From positions 5,400,001 to 5,464,000 of the forward strand of contig CM061231.1 in the NCBI GenBank assembly GCA_030844895.1: a DNA stretch of 64,000 bases. The letters run 5' to 3'. Position numbers and translations under genes: made by a program. Of this stretch, positions 21,019 through 33,059 are shown one piece after another. Under the pieces are notes generated by a model. It was not told the origin of the DNA and made no database searches. It saw nothing but the letters and a program-made list of their open reading frames with translations. Position 1 is the stretch's first letter. Each line of letters begins with the position of its first letter. This stretch comes from Ambrosia x helenae. Taxonomy: Eukaryota; Streptophyta; Magnoliopsida; Asterales; Asteraceae.

Positions 21019-24000
21019 TTTAACACCCTAAACCATTATTTCAGAAAATATGCAGCGGAAAATACGGACTAGAAAATTTCTTGCTTAATAGAACCTTTTC
21101 AAAGGTTTGGAAAACATATCTGAGAGATATTTTGGTGTTACATCTTTTATTGTTTCTTATTACATTCAACACGACTCATATTTATTAAGTAATGAGACCG
21201 TGACCACGTACAATCCGCTCCCTCGCTCGATCTTCATCATTTCCTTACTTCATTTGGTAGACAAGATAACCTGCAAACACCACATAACCGTTTCATTAGT
21301 TCAATAGGTGACTTCACGTAATCATTACTCACGATGCGGAAATACATCCAACAATACTCTGTGGTCCTATTCAAACGCCTTCTTGCAAGTTCGGGTGTGA
21401 TACCCTGATCCGAACATCCAAGTCCCATGCATTCATACTTACATACCTGCACCTTCATTACCATTCTCATAATAAAAGGTTAATAACCTTACAATACATA
21501 TAAGCGTACAATTCCCGCACACAACCTACCTTGACCAGTCATACTATTCTTCTTTCAAGTATTCTCTAGGGCAAACATGACATTTCCAATCTTATACTTA
21601 ATCTACTTATAATGACGAACCTTTACATACATAAAACTCTCACACGAACCCGAGTATAAGTACCCATACATACATCACATTCTCAATCTACAAAAGCATA
21701 ACAAATCTACTTACCGTATTTGTTACTATGTATACACACATATCAATTTAATTACATACACACGCATCATTCCGTAATTGAGTCATATTTGCAAATCCGA
21801 CATTCTATTACTTGCTACACTCATAACTAGCTTTCACGAAGTCCAACGATGTTATTCGATGCGTTAAACGCGAATACGGGTTGCACATATAAGCGAAACA
21901 TCAAAATACGATAAAAACAGACAAATAACTAGTGGGGGGCGCAAGCTTGCGCCCCTGGAGGGGGAGGTTGCGCCCCTAGAGGGCGCAGAACAGCCAAAAC
22001 CTTCCATCAGAGTCAGGTTGCGCCCTTTCAGGTCACCTTGCGCCCAGACCTGATGTGAGGTTGCGCCCACTCTGCACGTTTCATGCTTTAATGGCATATC
22101 TTAAAACCCAAACCTCACAAGGTTCTAAGATCATTCCCCATGATTTTCCTAGGCGTTAAACTACCCGGATTACGTGATATCATCACAAATGGCGTAACAT
22201 TTCCTTGATGACCCGTTTATCTCCTCTATATGCAACCATACATGGGTAAATCTAATGTTAACCCATCACCAAGTTTCTTACCTTGGCATAACCATTATTT
22301 ATTTGTTTCTTTCAAGATTCTCATACTACATTAACATATAGATTCGATATCATAATGAAAGTTTAGTTCGGGAATCACTTACCTTAAGTCCTCCAAGTTC
22401 ATGCTTGTTTACTTGCCTCATCTTGACCCATTAGCTTCCCATGCTTGAGTCCGTCATTCCTATCCTTTCATGTCATCATGTTCACATCGTTGTTAGCATA
22501 CATGTTCATTCATAAACCAATCATATCCAACTCATATATCACATTGACTTGCATAGGTCAATTTCCAACATGCACATCACATAATTAAATACCACATTGT
22601 TTATAAATCAAGCGATCCAACATACCATCATGTACGACACCTAGATAATCTAACATATATCACATGATCTCCATACTGATCACAATCATGTTGGGTAGCC
22701 TAACCTTGTTAGTCATACATTGTTGACTTTTCAGAAAGTCAACTATCAAGTATGCAACTTTCAATATTTAAATACATACATCCATATCGATATACTACTC
22801 CATATCAATTTTTACCCTAAACATTACATTAGCATGCTATAGGACACATATCATGATATGACTACTTTGGTGCACATAGAATTCATTCGACACGTACTAG
22901 CGCTTTCATGATTCTACAGTTGGCAATTACAAATCCAAGGTTAGCCAACATCATATAATACCAACATTGTCTTTTCTTAATAAGTTCATACACTTCACCA
23001 TTAGTACACATTCATTTCTTAATTACAAATAAGAAATAAATCCAACACTTGGTGTGCATCATACTACCCAAACATAGAATGCAACATCCCAACGCACACT
23101 TCTTACCAAATCATATAATCCAACCAATTCCCACATGAATACTCTCTAATACAATCCTCATGTTAACCTACTATCAATTGTATTTATTATCACATTACCT
23201 TCATATTTGTCAAGTCTTGGATACAAATTCATACATCATACTCATCTAGACATTTCATCAAACACATGGTGTGCGTACAACATTCTAAGCTCAATGTACA
23301 ATCTCCTAATACACGCATTTCACCAAAATGCATAATCACCTTCAATCATGACCAATTTTCCACATGCATATCACCAACTACACATTATTCCTACAATTAC
23401 ATGGATTTACAACTAATTTAGCAACATCAAGGCTCTAATAAAAAAACCCAATATCATCATCTTTGCAACCAAGCAACTTCTAGTAATTAGCTCATCTCTA
23501 AACCATTAGAGATAATCAGTATCACTTACAATCATGCAATAATACGAATTTAACATCATTTGCTCAAAACCCACATATGGGTTTCGAACCCTACACAAAT
23601 TTGGGGATTAGGGTTCTTACCAAAGCTTATTCCTTGAAGATTAACCCTCTAGAACACACCCTTCATCCATTACTTTAACCTCTTGCAACAATTTTCTTCA
23701 ATTTGGTGAGATTGGAGCTTGTTTTGGCTCAAGAAAAACCCCTTTGGGGCTGCCCACGTTTTTCACCCAAATGGGTGTTTCTTGACCATATTATTTGACC
23801 CACATTTACACTAATGGTCCCCCACTTTTTCCCCAAAAGTCATTTTTTTTATAAAACTTAACTTTGCAAGTTTCTTTCAAGTGTTATTTCCCCATTATAA
23901 AGATAATAATAACTTTCACTAGGAATTTTAATATTAGAACATAAACCGCATTCTTATCATCTCGTTTTATTATCCATAAAGGCTCATTCTACTATTTAAT

Positions 24001-24069
24001 TTGTTTTGTTATTTTCTTATTTACGCCCAAATAGCGTAATTAAGTGAAACGGATTTTCGGGATGTTACA
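21019..24069 (-). repeat. Solo LTR (3.05 kb) nested in the LINE
   Basis: On the minus strand it begins TGTAACATCCCG and ends GGGTGTTAAA, similar to the ends of the LTR at 5209-7754. It is flanked by 5-bp repeats AAATG (21014-21018 and 24070-24074; CATTT on minus). Excision of the LTR plus one repeat rejoins the LINE RT codons exactly. No second LTR or internal region is present, so it arose by LTR-LTR recombination. A cluster of TTGCGCCC repeats lies at about 21935-22075. No ORF of note. Confidence 0.92.
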
Positions 24070-24074
24070 AAATG

Positions 24075-25475
24075 AACCCAAAAACGTTTCAGAAATCTAA
24101 AATTAAAGTCGCCTGGCCCCGGAGCCCGATCCCCAACACACGACCAAATCACCTCTTTAATATCCTCATCAGTAAACGGCTGTACCAAAGTGTCTGATTC
24201 CCATTGTTCCAACTTCGTCAAATCGGGCAGACAATCGACGGACGTGCATATATAGATTCTTTAAACTTTTTGGAGAAAAATTAAAAAACACAATCTTTAA
24301 TCACTAATGGACATGTAACCCATTCCCTATTCCCCAGAAGTCCGTTAATCTGATTATTAACCGAATTAGCATTTATAATCCGATGAAAGTAGCTCGAGTT
24401 CTCGTTCCCATCCCCGTCCCATCTAACTCTCGCCGTCTGTTGGAAATCCATATGTTTATGCTGATCCGCATCAGCCATGGCCACCCTACATGCTTCTCGA
24501 CTTAGAACTTCATCCAGAGTTAAATCCCGAGTCTCCGCCCACCTTTCTATATCTTCCACTTTCTTTCTATTGCTAACAAACACCCCATCTAACCTTGATT
24601 TTTCCACAGCCACCCAATATTTAATCTTCGTCTTCAGGAACTTCAATTTAGTAACAAAGGCCAGATCTGCTGGACCATGGAATGAGAAAGACGCACATAG
24701 ACTGCCAACATAATCCCCAAATCCAAGCATTTCCAACCATGAATTATAAAACCTAAATGGAATGTGACCGAAGTCACTCGGCAATACCGTTAAAATGATA
24801 GGACTATGGTCCGATAAGTATCTTGACAAAGCCGTAACTGATGCCCCCGTCCACGACTCCAGAAAATCCCTACACACCAAAACTCGATCCAGTTTGCCCA
24901 GTTTGCTACCATCATCAGACATGTATGTGAACTTCAACCCCCTAGTATGATATTTCTACAAGTCAGCCCCTTCAATGAAATCGTTAAATCTTTTTGCATT
25001 TGCCGTCACGAATTCCGAGTTCTTTCTTTCGGTAACATCTCGCACATCGTTAAAATCTCCCATGAACACCCATTTTCCATTCATTACTCTCCTCAGCCTC
25101 CCTAATTCCCCCCAAACCACCCTTCTATCTGTTGCGTCGTTAGGTGCATATTTATTAACTAAATTAACCAGATCACTAAAAGGAATAAGTTTACCAGAGA
25201 TTATCGGGAAAATCTATGTATGATAACACTTAACTTCTGAAAACCCCTGGGTCCCATATACATAGAAGTCCGCCACACCTACCCTCTAAAAACATCTGAT
25301 CATACTCAAACACTGTTCTACCCCAAAATGAACTGAAGTTATACCAAACACCCGACCCTAACTTTATTTCTTGTATTGCTAAAAAATTGATTCCATGACT
25401 CGTTTTTAATCCTTTGATCCAGGTAGCTTTCCTCAGATCCCTAGCCCCCCATAGATTAATAGTCAAACAATTCAT
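24075..25475 (-). pseudogene. LINE ORF2, endonuclease and start of RT
   Basis: The N-terminal APE-like endonuclease starts MNCLTINLWGARDLRKATWI and continues to FLAIQEIKLG (25475-25230). It resumes in another frame with GDFNDVRDVTERKNSEF (about 25060), TYMSDDGSKLGKLDRVLV and LSDHSPIILT. The catalytic-site landmarks NLWG, QEIK, GDFND and SDHSP are all recognisable. A linker region then leads to the RT start, FTDEDIKEVIWSCVGDRAPGPGDFNF, before the LTR insertion at 24069. At least one frameshift and one stop disrupt it. Confidence 0.85.
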
Positions 25476-25526
25476 TGATTACCATTGTTTCCACCATCTC
25501 CATTAACTAGAACTTCCACGTGATTC

Positions 25527-25910
25527 TCAAAACCTGCCAGAAAGATCCCAACCACTTTCACCGACCTCAATAGCGTCCTTAACTTCCTTAGCCATCACTT
25601 CTGGATTTTCTCCAACCCCAGTATCCGTAGAGACACCTGGTTCCTTTGACATATTATTACCTACATCAGTTGGTTCCACCACTCTATCCATATCCACTTC
25701 AATGTTAACCTGAATGTGACTTTGTCTCCCACTTTCAAATGACTTATATTGAATAGGAGCGTTTGGATCAGGGAATGAGGACACTGATTGGTCCACATTT
25801 ATCATTACTACACTTAAGATGCGCCGCCTCATTTACCTGGTCCCCCATAATCACCTTTTCCTGTCCATTATCCACCTTGGAAACTCCACCCGTCTCTTTA
25901 TCTCCCCCAT
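25527..25910 (-). pseudogene. LINE ORF1 relic
   Basis: Low-similarity charged sequence directly upstream of ORF2 on the same strand, split across two frames. It is where the ORF1 C-terminal part of a plant L1 should be. I identify it by position; no RRM or zinc knuckle is visible in what remains. Confidence 0.5.
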
Positions 25911-25970
25911 GCACAAAGATTCTCGTGCAGTTCTATCAGACATCTTTAAATATTCCTTTCAATGATATGA

Positions 25971-27434
25971 TTTTTTTACCGTGGTGTCTGTTATGTTAAA
26001 AGAGCCTCAAATTTAAAATTTGTTTTAGGCCCCTAAAATGGTCGAGTCAGCCCTGGTAAATCACATAATACATCAACTTTTTAAAAGTAAAAAAAATGTT
26101 AGCATTACTATACTCAAATTAAAGAGAATAAAATTCTCGTTTTTATGATATTTTTTTAAATTAACGTATGAAAAAATTATGGCCGTTTAAAAAATCATGG
26201 GGGTAGTTTCCTTAAAACAAAGGAAAACATGTAACTATTATTTTTTTTTGTCTAATTCGGTTCGTTTTCGTTCTAGTTATTATTTAAACCTATCATATCA
26301 TTTTTTATATAAAAAACTACACCAATAATATACTCAAATTAAAAAGAATGAAATGCTCATTTATACGGTGCAATAATATTAAGAAAATATTTACGCACGA
26401 AAAAGTTATGAACGTTTACAAATCATGGGGTAGTTGGTTAAATTAAGGGTGCAAAAGTGTAATTACTATTTAAATAAACAAAAGCTGAGTAAAGATGAAG
26501 AGGCACATGTGTAAGTATTTTTTAAAAGATATATTTGCCCTAAAAAGTAGTTAATATCTGCATTTTGTTTTGTACTCTAAGCAATATACTTGTAAAACTT
26601 GAATTTTAAGAGATCATTGGGAAATGTATTATAATAAAGTTTAGATGATTTCAGTTGGTTTTCGTTTTTTTCCTTTGTTTTCGTTTCGATTATTGTTTAA
26701 CCCTAACATATAATTTTTTAAAAATGAAAAACTATAGCAATACTATACTCAAATTAAAGAGAATAAAATGCTCTTTTATACGGTGTAATGATATTAAGAA
26801 AATATTATCATTTGAAAAAGTTATGAACTTTAAAAATCATAGGGTAGTAGGTTAAAATAAAGGTGTAAAAGTGTAATTATTATTTAAATAAACAGAAATT
26901 GAGTAAAGTTGATAGGGCAAATATGTAAGTATCGTCTAAAATTATAATATAGTATAGATAGATAAGAGGGGGAGAATTGTAACTAATAAGGGATATGTGT
27001 GCAAGTTATGTTTGAAAAGGCATAAATGCCGTTAAAAAGTAGTTACCACATGCATTATGTGTTGTAATTTAAGCATTTATAATTATATTACTTAAAAATA
27101 AAGAGGTATTTCTGAAATGCTTTATAAGATAGTATATATAGATTAGATGAAATATGGGGACTAAATGTGTTACAAACTACAAAAGTTTAAACTAAACGTA
27201 TTACAAATTACAAATATTTAAACTATCCGTGCAATTTTTCATACTTAGAAACTAGTTTTAAAATTTGTAAAAGCAAATGAATATGCGTGTGCTTACTCTA
27301 AAAACTAATTTACAACTATAAAACATAGTGTAAAGAGCCTCTTGGTCTAAAGGTTGTTAATCCACATCAAATGGCGCTAGCTCAAATACAATAAAATGAA
27401 CATATTTTTGAACAGCCAACTAATACCATACAAG
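25971..27434. repeat. AT-rich spacer with three dispersed copies of one repeat
   Basis: No gene. A unit containing ACTATACTCAAATTAAAGAG, then a TATACGGTGYAATRATATTAAG-like block, then AAAATCATRGGGTAGT occurs at about 26105-26240, 26325-26500 and 26742-26935. The second and third copies continue into TAAATAAACARAARYTGAGTAAAG and ATGTAAGTAT. The copies are direct, diverged and of unequal length. They look like remnants of one transposable element amplified locally; no terminal repeats or coding capacity seen. Confidence 0.7.
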
Positions 27435-28106
27435 TAGCGCTGTTAATGAATCAAACGAACACGAACATGATCTTGTTTTTTGTTTATTTGTTAAGGAAAT
27501 AACGTGTTCACGAATTGTTTATGAACACTTATCGAACGACATTTTCTGTTCGTGTTTGTTTGTTAAGGAAATACGTGTTCACAAACTGTCCATGAACACT
27601 TAGCGAACGAGGTTTTCTGTTCATGTTTGTTTGTTAAGGAAATGAGCGTGTTCGTGTTCATTTGTGTTTATTTGTTAAATTTAGGTGTCAGACAAAAGCA
27701 AACGTAAAATGAACGTAAACGAACACAAACAAGCATTCACGAACAAAACCAAGCACAAACTAACACATATGAAATTTCGAATAAAATCAATAGTTTTTTT
27801 GTCACATTGTCCTCCCAAAATATCTAATTACCCAAACATACTTGACATAGTCTTGATTACATAATTACCATAACATAATGTCTCATAAAAACACAAAATT
27901 ATCATATTAAACTTGAAATCCTCATTTAATCCACCCAAAATAATAGTTAATCAATATACAAGAAGTAATATTCATATGTGATACACTAATATTCGAACGT
28001 GGCCTTTGTTCATTTTCATTTGTTTAACTAGATGAACGAACACAAACGAACTTCCCGCCAAACAGTTCGTGAATTGTTTGTTAAATGCTTGTTGTTTACA
28101 GCCCTA
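27435..28106. mobile_element. hAT-like non-autonomous element (672 bp)
   Basis: Ends TAGCGCTGT and TAGGGCTGT (reverse complement of the right end) are flanked by a perfect 8-bp duplication CATACAAG (27427-27434 and 28107-28114), the hAT signature. The left 230 bp consist of imperfect repeats built on GTTCGTGTTTGTTTGTTAAGGAAAT, and the right end carries the complementary ACGAACACAAACGAAC motif. Coding capacity is absent. Confidence 0.85.
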
Positions 28107-28510
28107 CATACAAGTTCCGCCTCCCCAGTAAAACCGTTGGCAAAATGTCATCAACGCCATGTGAACGCAGACAACACTGATAAACTAGCCCTCTTACCAT
28201 TACAGAGAAAACCCACCGCCTGAAAACCCACTGTGGCATAATCCTTGGCCTACCTAAAGCAAATTGCATCTAGTGGGATTCAACCCATGTCCTCCACATT
28301 AGAAGACCATGAGGTTACCTCCTACCAAACCAATTAATCTAGCACTCACCGGATTATTTTAACTTTTAAGATTCAAGGTGTGTGTTCGGAATAACAAAAT
28401 ATCGTAAAACTTATAAGGCTATGTGTTGTGACAAATATTTTCATATCATTTCAAGCCACCTGGACGCTGACATGGTAATGGATAAAGTTTGAGTTCAGTC
28501 ACTTGACCCT

Positions 28511-28695
28511 GTTGTGGCTCAAGGTGAGCCTGCTTGCTCGCGGCGTCGTTCCCACCCACCACTCTTATTTTATTTCCTCGCTAGCCCACGTGAGCAGGCT
28601 CGCGTCTGCTCGCTCCCGAGACCGTTAACGCGCGAGGTTCGTGATATTCGCGAGCCGCGTAGCTCGTTCGCGCCTAGTTGCTCGCATGCCACAAC
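28511..28695. repeat. GC-rich inverted-repeat element
   Basis: A GC-rich island rich in CTCGCG and GAGC words sits in AT-rich DNA. Its borders are GTTGTGGC (28511-28518) and GCCACAAC (28688-28695), perfect inverted 8-mers. Internal GAGCCTGCTTGCTCG and GAGCAGGCTCGCG words are partly self-complementary. It looks like a MITE, but I find no target duplication. Confidence 0.45.
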
Positions 28696-29193
28696 ACAGA
28701 GTGTAATCAATGAGGTTTATGACAATTTGGTACCTTTAATTGATTAAAAAGAAATGATGTCGGCAATATTGACCTCGTTGTCGGTCATCATACAATGATA
28801 GAATGACCAAAATAGGTGGTTATAAATTATGAAAGTTGACTAGGTTGCAAAGTAATGGCATTGGTCTTTATAAAAGTTTGGTTGAAATCATAATAGGCCA
28901 GTTCAGAAAAAGCTATATGCCGGTTTGACTTATGGTGTCTACCATAAATTAAACGGATATGAAAAACCGGTCTAGATAACATGAATCAGGATCGGCCCGC
29001 AATAGTTTACTTACATCTCCTAAAGACTTGGTTTTTTTTTAATACGTTAATTACGCATAACTATTTAAAATATCTTGAAATATTAAACAATTGTTTTCTA
29101 AACTACATTATTTGAGCACTTTATCTAAACTACATTCATTTGAGCTCGTTATGTGCATAGAGTAGTGTGTATGCATCTATGCATTTGCGTACG
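28696..29193. other. AT-rich spacer
   Basis: Nothing supported: no ORF over 40 codons with recognisable content, no bounded repeat. Confidence 0.5.
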
Positions 29194-29470
29194 TAGGTAT
29201 AAGCATATTGCACCGAATATCGAACCGATACCGACCTTAAACTGATCTCGTACTGAAACGAGGGTGTTCGGTATCGGTATCGGTACTCACATTTAGAGGT
29301 TTTCGGTTTCGGTATTTTTGGTATCGGTACGGGATCAGTATTTTAAGGTAAAATACCGATACCATACCGATACCGTACCATATGTTTTCGGTATCGATAT
29401 TGGGGTTTCAGGATCAGTATTTTCGGGATCGGGATCGATTGGTATCGATATCGTCCCGAGCTCATCCCTA
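29194..29470. mobile_element. hAT-like MITE (277 bp) built of GGTATCGG words
   Basis: Terminal repeats TAGGTATAAGC and TAGGGATGAGC (reverse complement of the right end) match at 9 of 11 positions. They are flanked by TGCGTACG (29186-29193) and TGCGTACC (29471-29478), an 8-bp duplication with one change. The interior is dominated by GGTATCGG / CCGATACC repeats in both orientations, so it can fold extensively. Confidence 0.8.
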
Positions 29471-30440
29471 TGCGTACCTATGTACACAACCATAAAACGG
29501 AGTATCTATGGACTTTGGAAGAAAATTTTGGTCATAAAGTTAGCCACGAACCACTTCTATCACAAAACAGTCGGACGGGTATGGTGTCGTTAATCCGGCG
29601 TAAAAACATCTCTTACTATCATAATTGTTCAAAATGGCCAATTTTGATCAAACATATATTGCAATAGTACGTTAAACTGATGGTAGTTGGTAAACCATAG
29701 AAAATGTTGGCTTAACATTGCAATACTTGTCTACACATAGCTATATAACGTCAATCATAGTGATAATTTGTCAAAAACTCAAACATGGCCATATCTATGT
29801 TATGTTATCTTATTAAGGAGGAGACATGTCTAGAGAAGTAATTTTACACCCATTTTAAGATGGGATATCAAGAGACTCATGCTTTAATATAGATATGTCA
29901 TATAAAAGTTCCTCATAATACCCCTTATTGCATTATGCACTTGTACTATAACTATATAATCAATTTATAGACTTATTAATGTATTTGAATTATCACATGC
30001 GAATTAATATGCCCGTACACTGATTATCATGTACTTATGTATAAATAAAATTTGAAGTATTCTATGAAAATTCTACTTTTATAAAAATGTTCATTACTAT
30101 CATGTGAGTTATTTTGAAGCTCCTCATCCTTATATGATTTCAATTAAAAAGACAAAGTGATCGTCTAGATCAATTGCAAAATGACTATAATATAAATATA
30201 AATTCTAAAATCATTATATTATACTAAGAAAGTTAAGCTTGAATGATTGTATGAACAAAATAAACATAAAAACATATGTGGGTTGTAAAAAAATTAAGAA
30301 TTGTAATTTTGATTGTTAAATCTTAAATTTACTTTTAAAAGCCGTCTCTTATGAGAATGAGAGCGAGAAAGAGACATGCTTTACGAAATTTAGCCAAATT
30401 AGAATGCAATACACTGCCATGTTTTTTTAGAATTGTATTT

Positions 30441-30470
30441 GCGCAGCGAAGCGCGCGGGCATAATACTAG
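30441..30470 (+). mobile_element. Helitron 3' terminus
   Basis: A short GC hairpin-like sequence (GCGCAGCGAAGCGCGC, 30441-30456) is followed about 10 bases later by CTAG (30467-30470) and a T. Helitrons end with a GC hairpin just before CTRR and insert between A and T. The 5' TC end was not located, so the length is unknown; the AT-rich segment to the left would be its body. Confidence 0.55.
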
Positions 30471-30503
30471 TACTATAAATAATAGTCATAGAAGTTCAGT
30501 GAT

Positions 30504-31119
30504 TGATGACGTGGATAGTTTAAGACTAAAAAACTGATTATATAACACAACTTGATTGAAAGGTTAAAGGCTAAAAATGATCAAAAGGTGACAACTGTCA
30601 TCAACAAAAAGAACAAGATCAGTAACATGTCTTGTCACAACTTTCTCAGTTGACCCTCCACAACTGGCCACGGCCACCACGTGTGGAGGACACACACTAT
30701 TATCCGCAGGTTTCAAGTCTTCCATAAGCTAAAGTGGAAATTCTTTAGTTGCAGCATGGGATCGAGAGTTTTACCATTCTCCTTATAGGAGATTCCTTAT
30801 CTATAAAAGCTAGCCTTGGTCACTATTCTGATCATCCCACACACACTTTTATTCTCCCTCTTCAAGATCATACTTTACGTATGATCTTCTTTAAAACTTC
30901 ACTTCCCAAATACCAATAACACTAATATCTACATTCTGACTTTGGGTTTATCCCAAATCAGAATAATGACAACACAAGCAAAAAAACTCTCAAATCTCCC
31001 ATCTACTTTTGCAATGTAGAGGGACTCCACAACCTACGTTTGGTGAACTGAAACCCTTTAACCCTTCTACCTCTATGAGACTCATTATTAACGTTAGTCA
31101 TATATTTGTTGTGGCAACA
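30504..31119 (+). repeat. 5' LTR of the Tat element
   Basis: Begins TGATGACGTGG and ends GTGGCAACA. A TATA-like TCTATAAAAGC lies at about 30800. It differs from the 3' LTR at several percent of positions plus small indels, indicating an old insertion. Confidence 0.93.
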
Positions 31120-31193
31120 AGTTGGCGCCCACCGTGGGGCTGCGCCAATGAGTTTCTTTCATAAATCAGTTTTTGTAGCTCCAACTCCTCAAG

Positions 31194-32944
31194 ATGTCCA
31201 ACCAAGAGTCTCCTAAAGAAGTAAATCAAGTGCCTCACGACACTGGTGAAACGCCAAACACTGACCAGACCTCTTTGAACAGGTCTACTCCTTTCTCTAC
31301 ACCAGGACGTACTCCCACGGGGATCATATTTTCAGAGTTCTCCTCTTCCAAACTCTAACTCCCTCTCGTTCATGGGTTGCTTCTCCACAACTTGGCCCTA
31401 TGTGTACACCCGAACGCATAGATCTAACGCTCGAGGGAGTTTCAAGAAACTTCTTACAACTGAGATCTCTTCTCAACCAATATGTGAACAAAGAAAGAGA
31501 AAAGGGGATGAGAATCAGACTTAACTATAATGAAGAGGAACCTTCACTTTCACCCGGACCACCTCCTCCTCCTCACATCCCTCCCTCAAGCTCCCAAGCT
31601 ACACCTTCTCACTTAGGAGCTGGTCCAAGCTCAACTTTTACTCCTTTCAACCCCAGCCCTTATCAACCTGGAAGACCGAGCCCAACTAGTTTCCCTTTGT
31701 TCACTTCCCAACCTTTGGTCCCAAGTGCACCCTTAGGGCACGAGTGTTCCACCCCCTGTACCTACTTCTTGGGAGCAAGCCATGACTTCCTTGCTCATGG
31801 CTCGAAGTGCTGCCATGAGCATGCTTATGGGAACCAACCACATGATGACACCTAAAAGCCTTTAAGGCTTTAACTTCATGCCCCAAATTGTGGCTCAGAT
31901 GATGGCACACTTCCCTTGGCAACAACTTATCAGCCTAGAACTCGCCACACATCAAGGCAACACAAATGGTAACACAACACTAGAACTAAAAATGACATGA
32001 ACAAACCCTACAAGCCTAATAGCCTTTCATGCTTTTCTCCACAAATCGCTGACTATGAGTTCCCTACCAACCTGAAAATGCCCTCCCACATAAAAACTTT
32101 TGATGGCACTGATGACCCCAAAGATCACTTGCAAATATTTTTCTGGGGCTGCCATGATGGAAAAGTGGGGAAACCCCGAGTGTTCCCTGATGTCCATGCA
32201 AACACTCGTTGGTTCAGCTAGGATCTAGTTCAACGACCTCCCCGCTGGGAGTATCCATTCCTTTGATGACTTAGGCAAAGGATTCTTGGCTAACTTCTCC
32301 CAGCAACGACGATGTGTTAAAGATGCCACTGTCATCTTCCAGATCAAGCAGAAAGATGACGAAAGCCTCCGAGATTTCATAGAAAGATACAAAAGGAGGG
32401 CCTTACCTATGTTGGTGTTGACGAGAAGATGAAGGTTGCAGGGTTCATGAATGCTATAAACTCTAAGTACCTAACCAGGGACTTCAACAAAAGCCTCCCA
32501 AGAACCCTCAAAGAGGCTCTTGAAAGAGCCGAAGCTCACATCCGCGAGGAGGAAGCTGTGGATATAAAAGAACAAAGAAAAAGGGCTGCCAACTGGAGAA
32601 GCTCTAGCCTAAACCGAAAAAGGGGTAACTTTGGGTCCTACGACAAGCGTTCTAAGGGATCTGACTCTCGAAGGTCCGACTGGAGGAACCCTAAAAGCAG
32701 AGAACGAACGGTGAACTTCACTGCTCTAACTAAAACCCCACAAGAGATCATTGCAACCGAAGAAGTAAAGCATAGTTTCAGACCTCCCCGTCCTCTGCCT
32801 AAGATCAAGAGAAACAAAAATTCCAACCAATATTGTGAGCTCCATGAAGAAAAAGGACACCACACCAATGATTGCTTCCAACTCAAGAAAATAATTGTGA
32901 AAGCCGTTAAATCTGGGAACTTGCTCATCTGGTCAAAGAGTTAA
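31194..32944 (+). pseudogene. Tat-lineage gag, broken
   Basis: Starts at the ATG 31194 (SNQESPKEV) shortly after the primer-binding site. A Pro-rich region (31540-31720) precedes the capsid segment (LKMPSHIKTFDGTDDPKDHLQIFF at 32069, then FIERYKRR near 32380). The C-terminal 171 codons (32429-32944) are open and end with the Tat-type nucleocapsid motif YCELHEEKGHHTNDCFQLKK. This is a C-H-C variant zinc knuckle. Stops and frameshifts separate the blocks. Confidence 0.85.
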
Positions 32945-33059
32945 AGATAATATGGCTAATGGAAAGAAGAAAGAAATTAACATGGTACTCTTTGAGTAGG
33001 AAGCTCCAAGCAAACGTCCTCGGTTGGAGGCTTGGGAATGCCAATGTGTTTGCTTCCCC

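Larger units (their letters stand above)
18672..25970 (-). mobile_element. L1-type LINE, minus strand, split by a solo LTR
   Basis: Reading right to left there is an ORF1 relic (about 25910-25527), an apurinic endonuclease (25475 to about 24750), the start of RT (to 24075), an LTR insertion, the rest of RT (21013-19921) and a zf-RVT tail (19408-18707). The poly(A) tail lies at about 18671-18665 (T-run on plus). Without the inserted LTR the LINE is about 4.2 kb. Frameshifts and stops occur in the endonuclease, after RT and elsewhere, so it is dead. No target duplication was confirmed, and the right border is approximate. It is oriented towards the VQ gene, ending about 220 bp before that start codon. 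Confidence 0.85.

Noticed and set aside
27435..28106. CRISPR-like array from the repeated GTTTGTTTGTTAAGGAAAT words
   Set aside because: Repeats are imperfect and of uneven spacing inside a hAT element of a plant genome; no CRISPR context.
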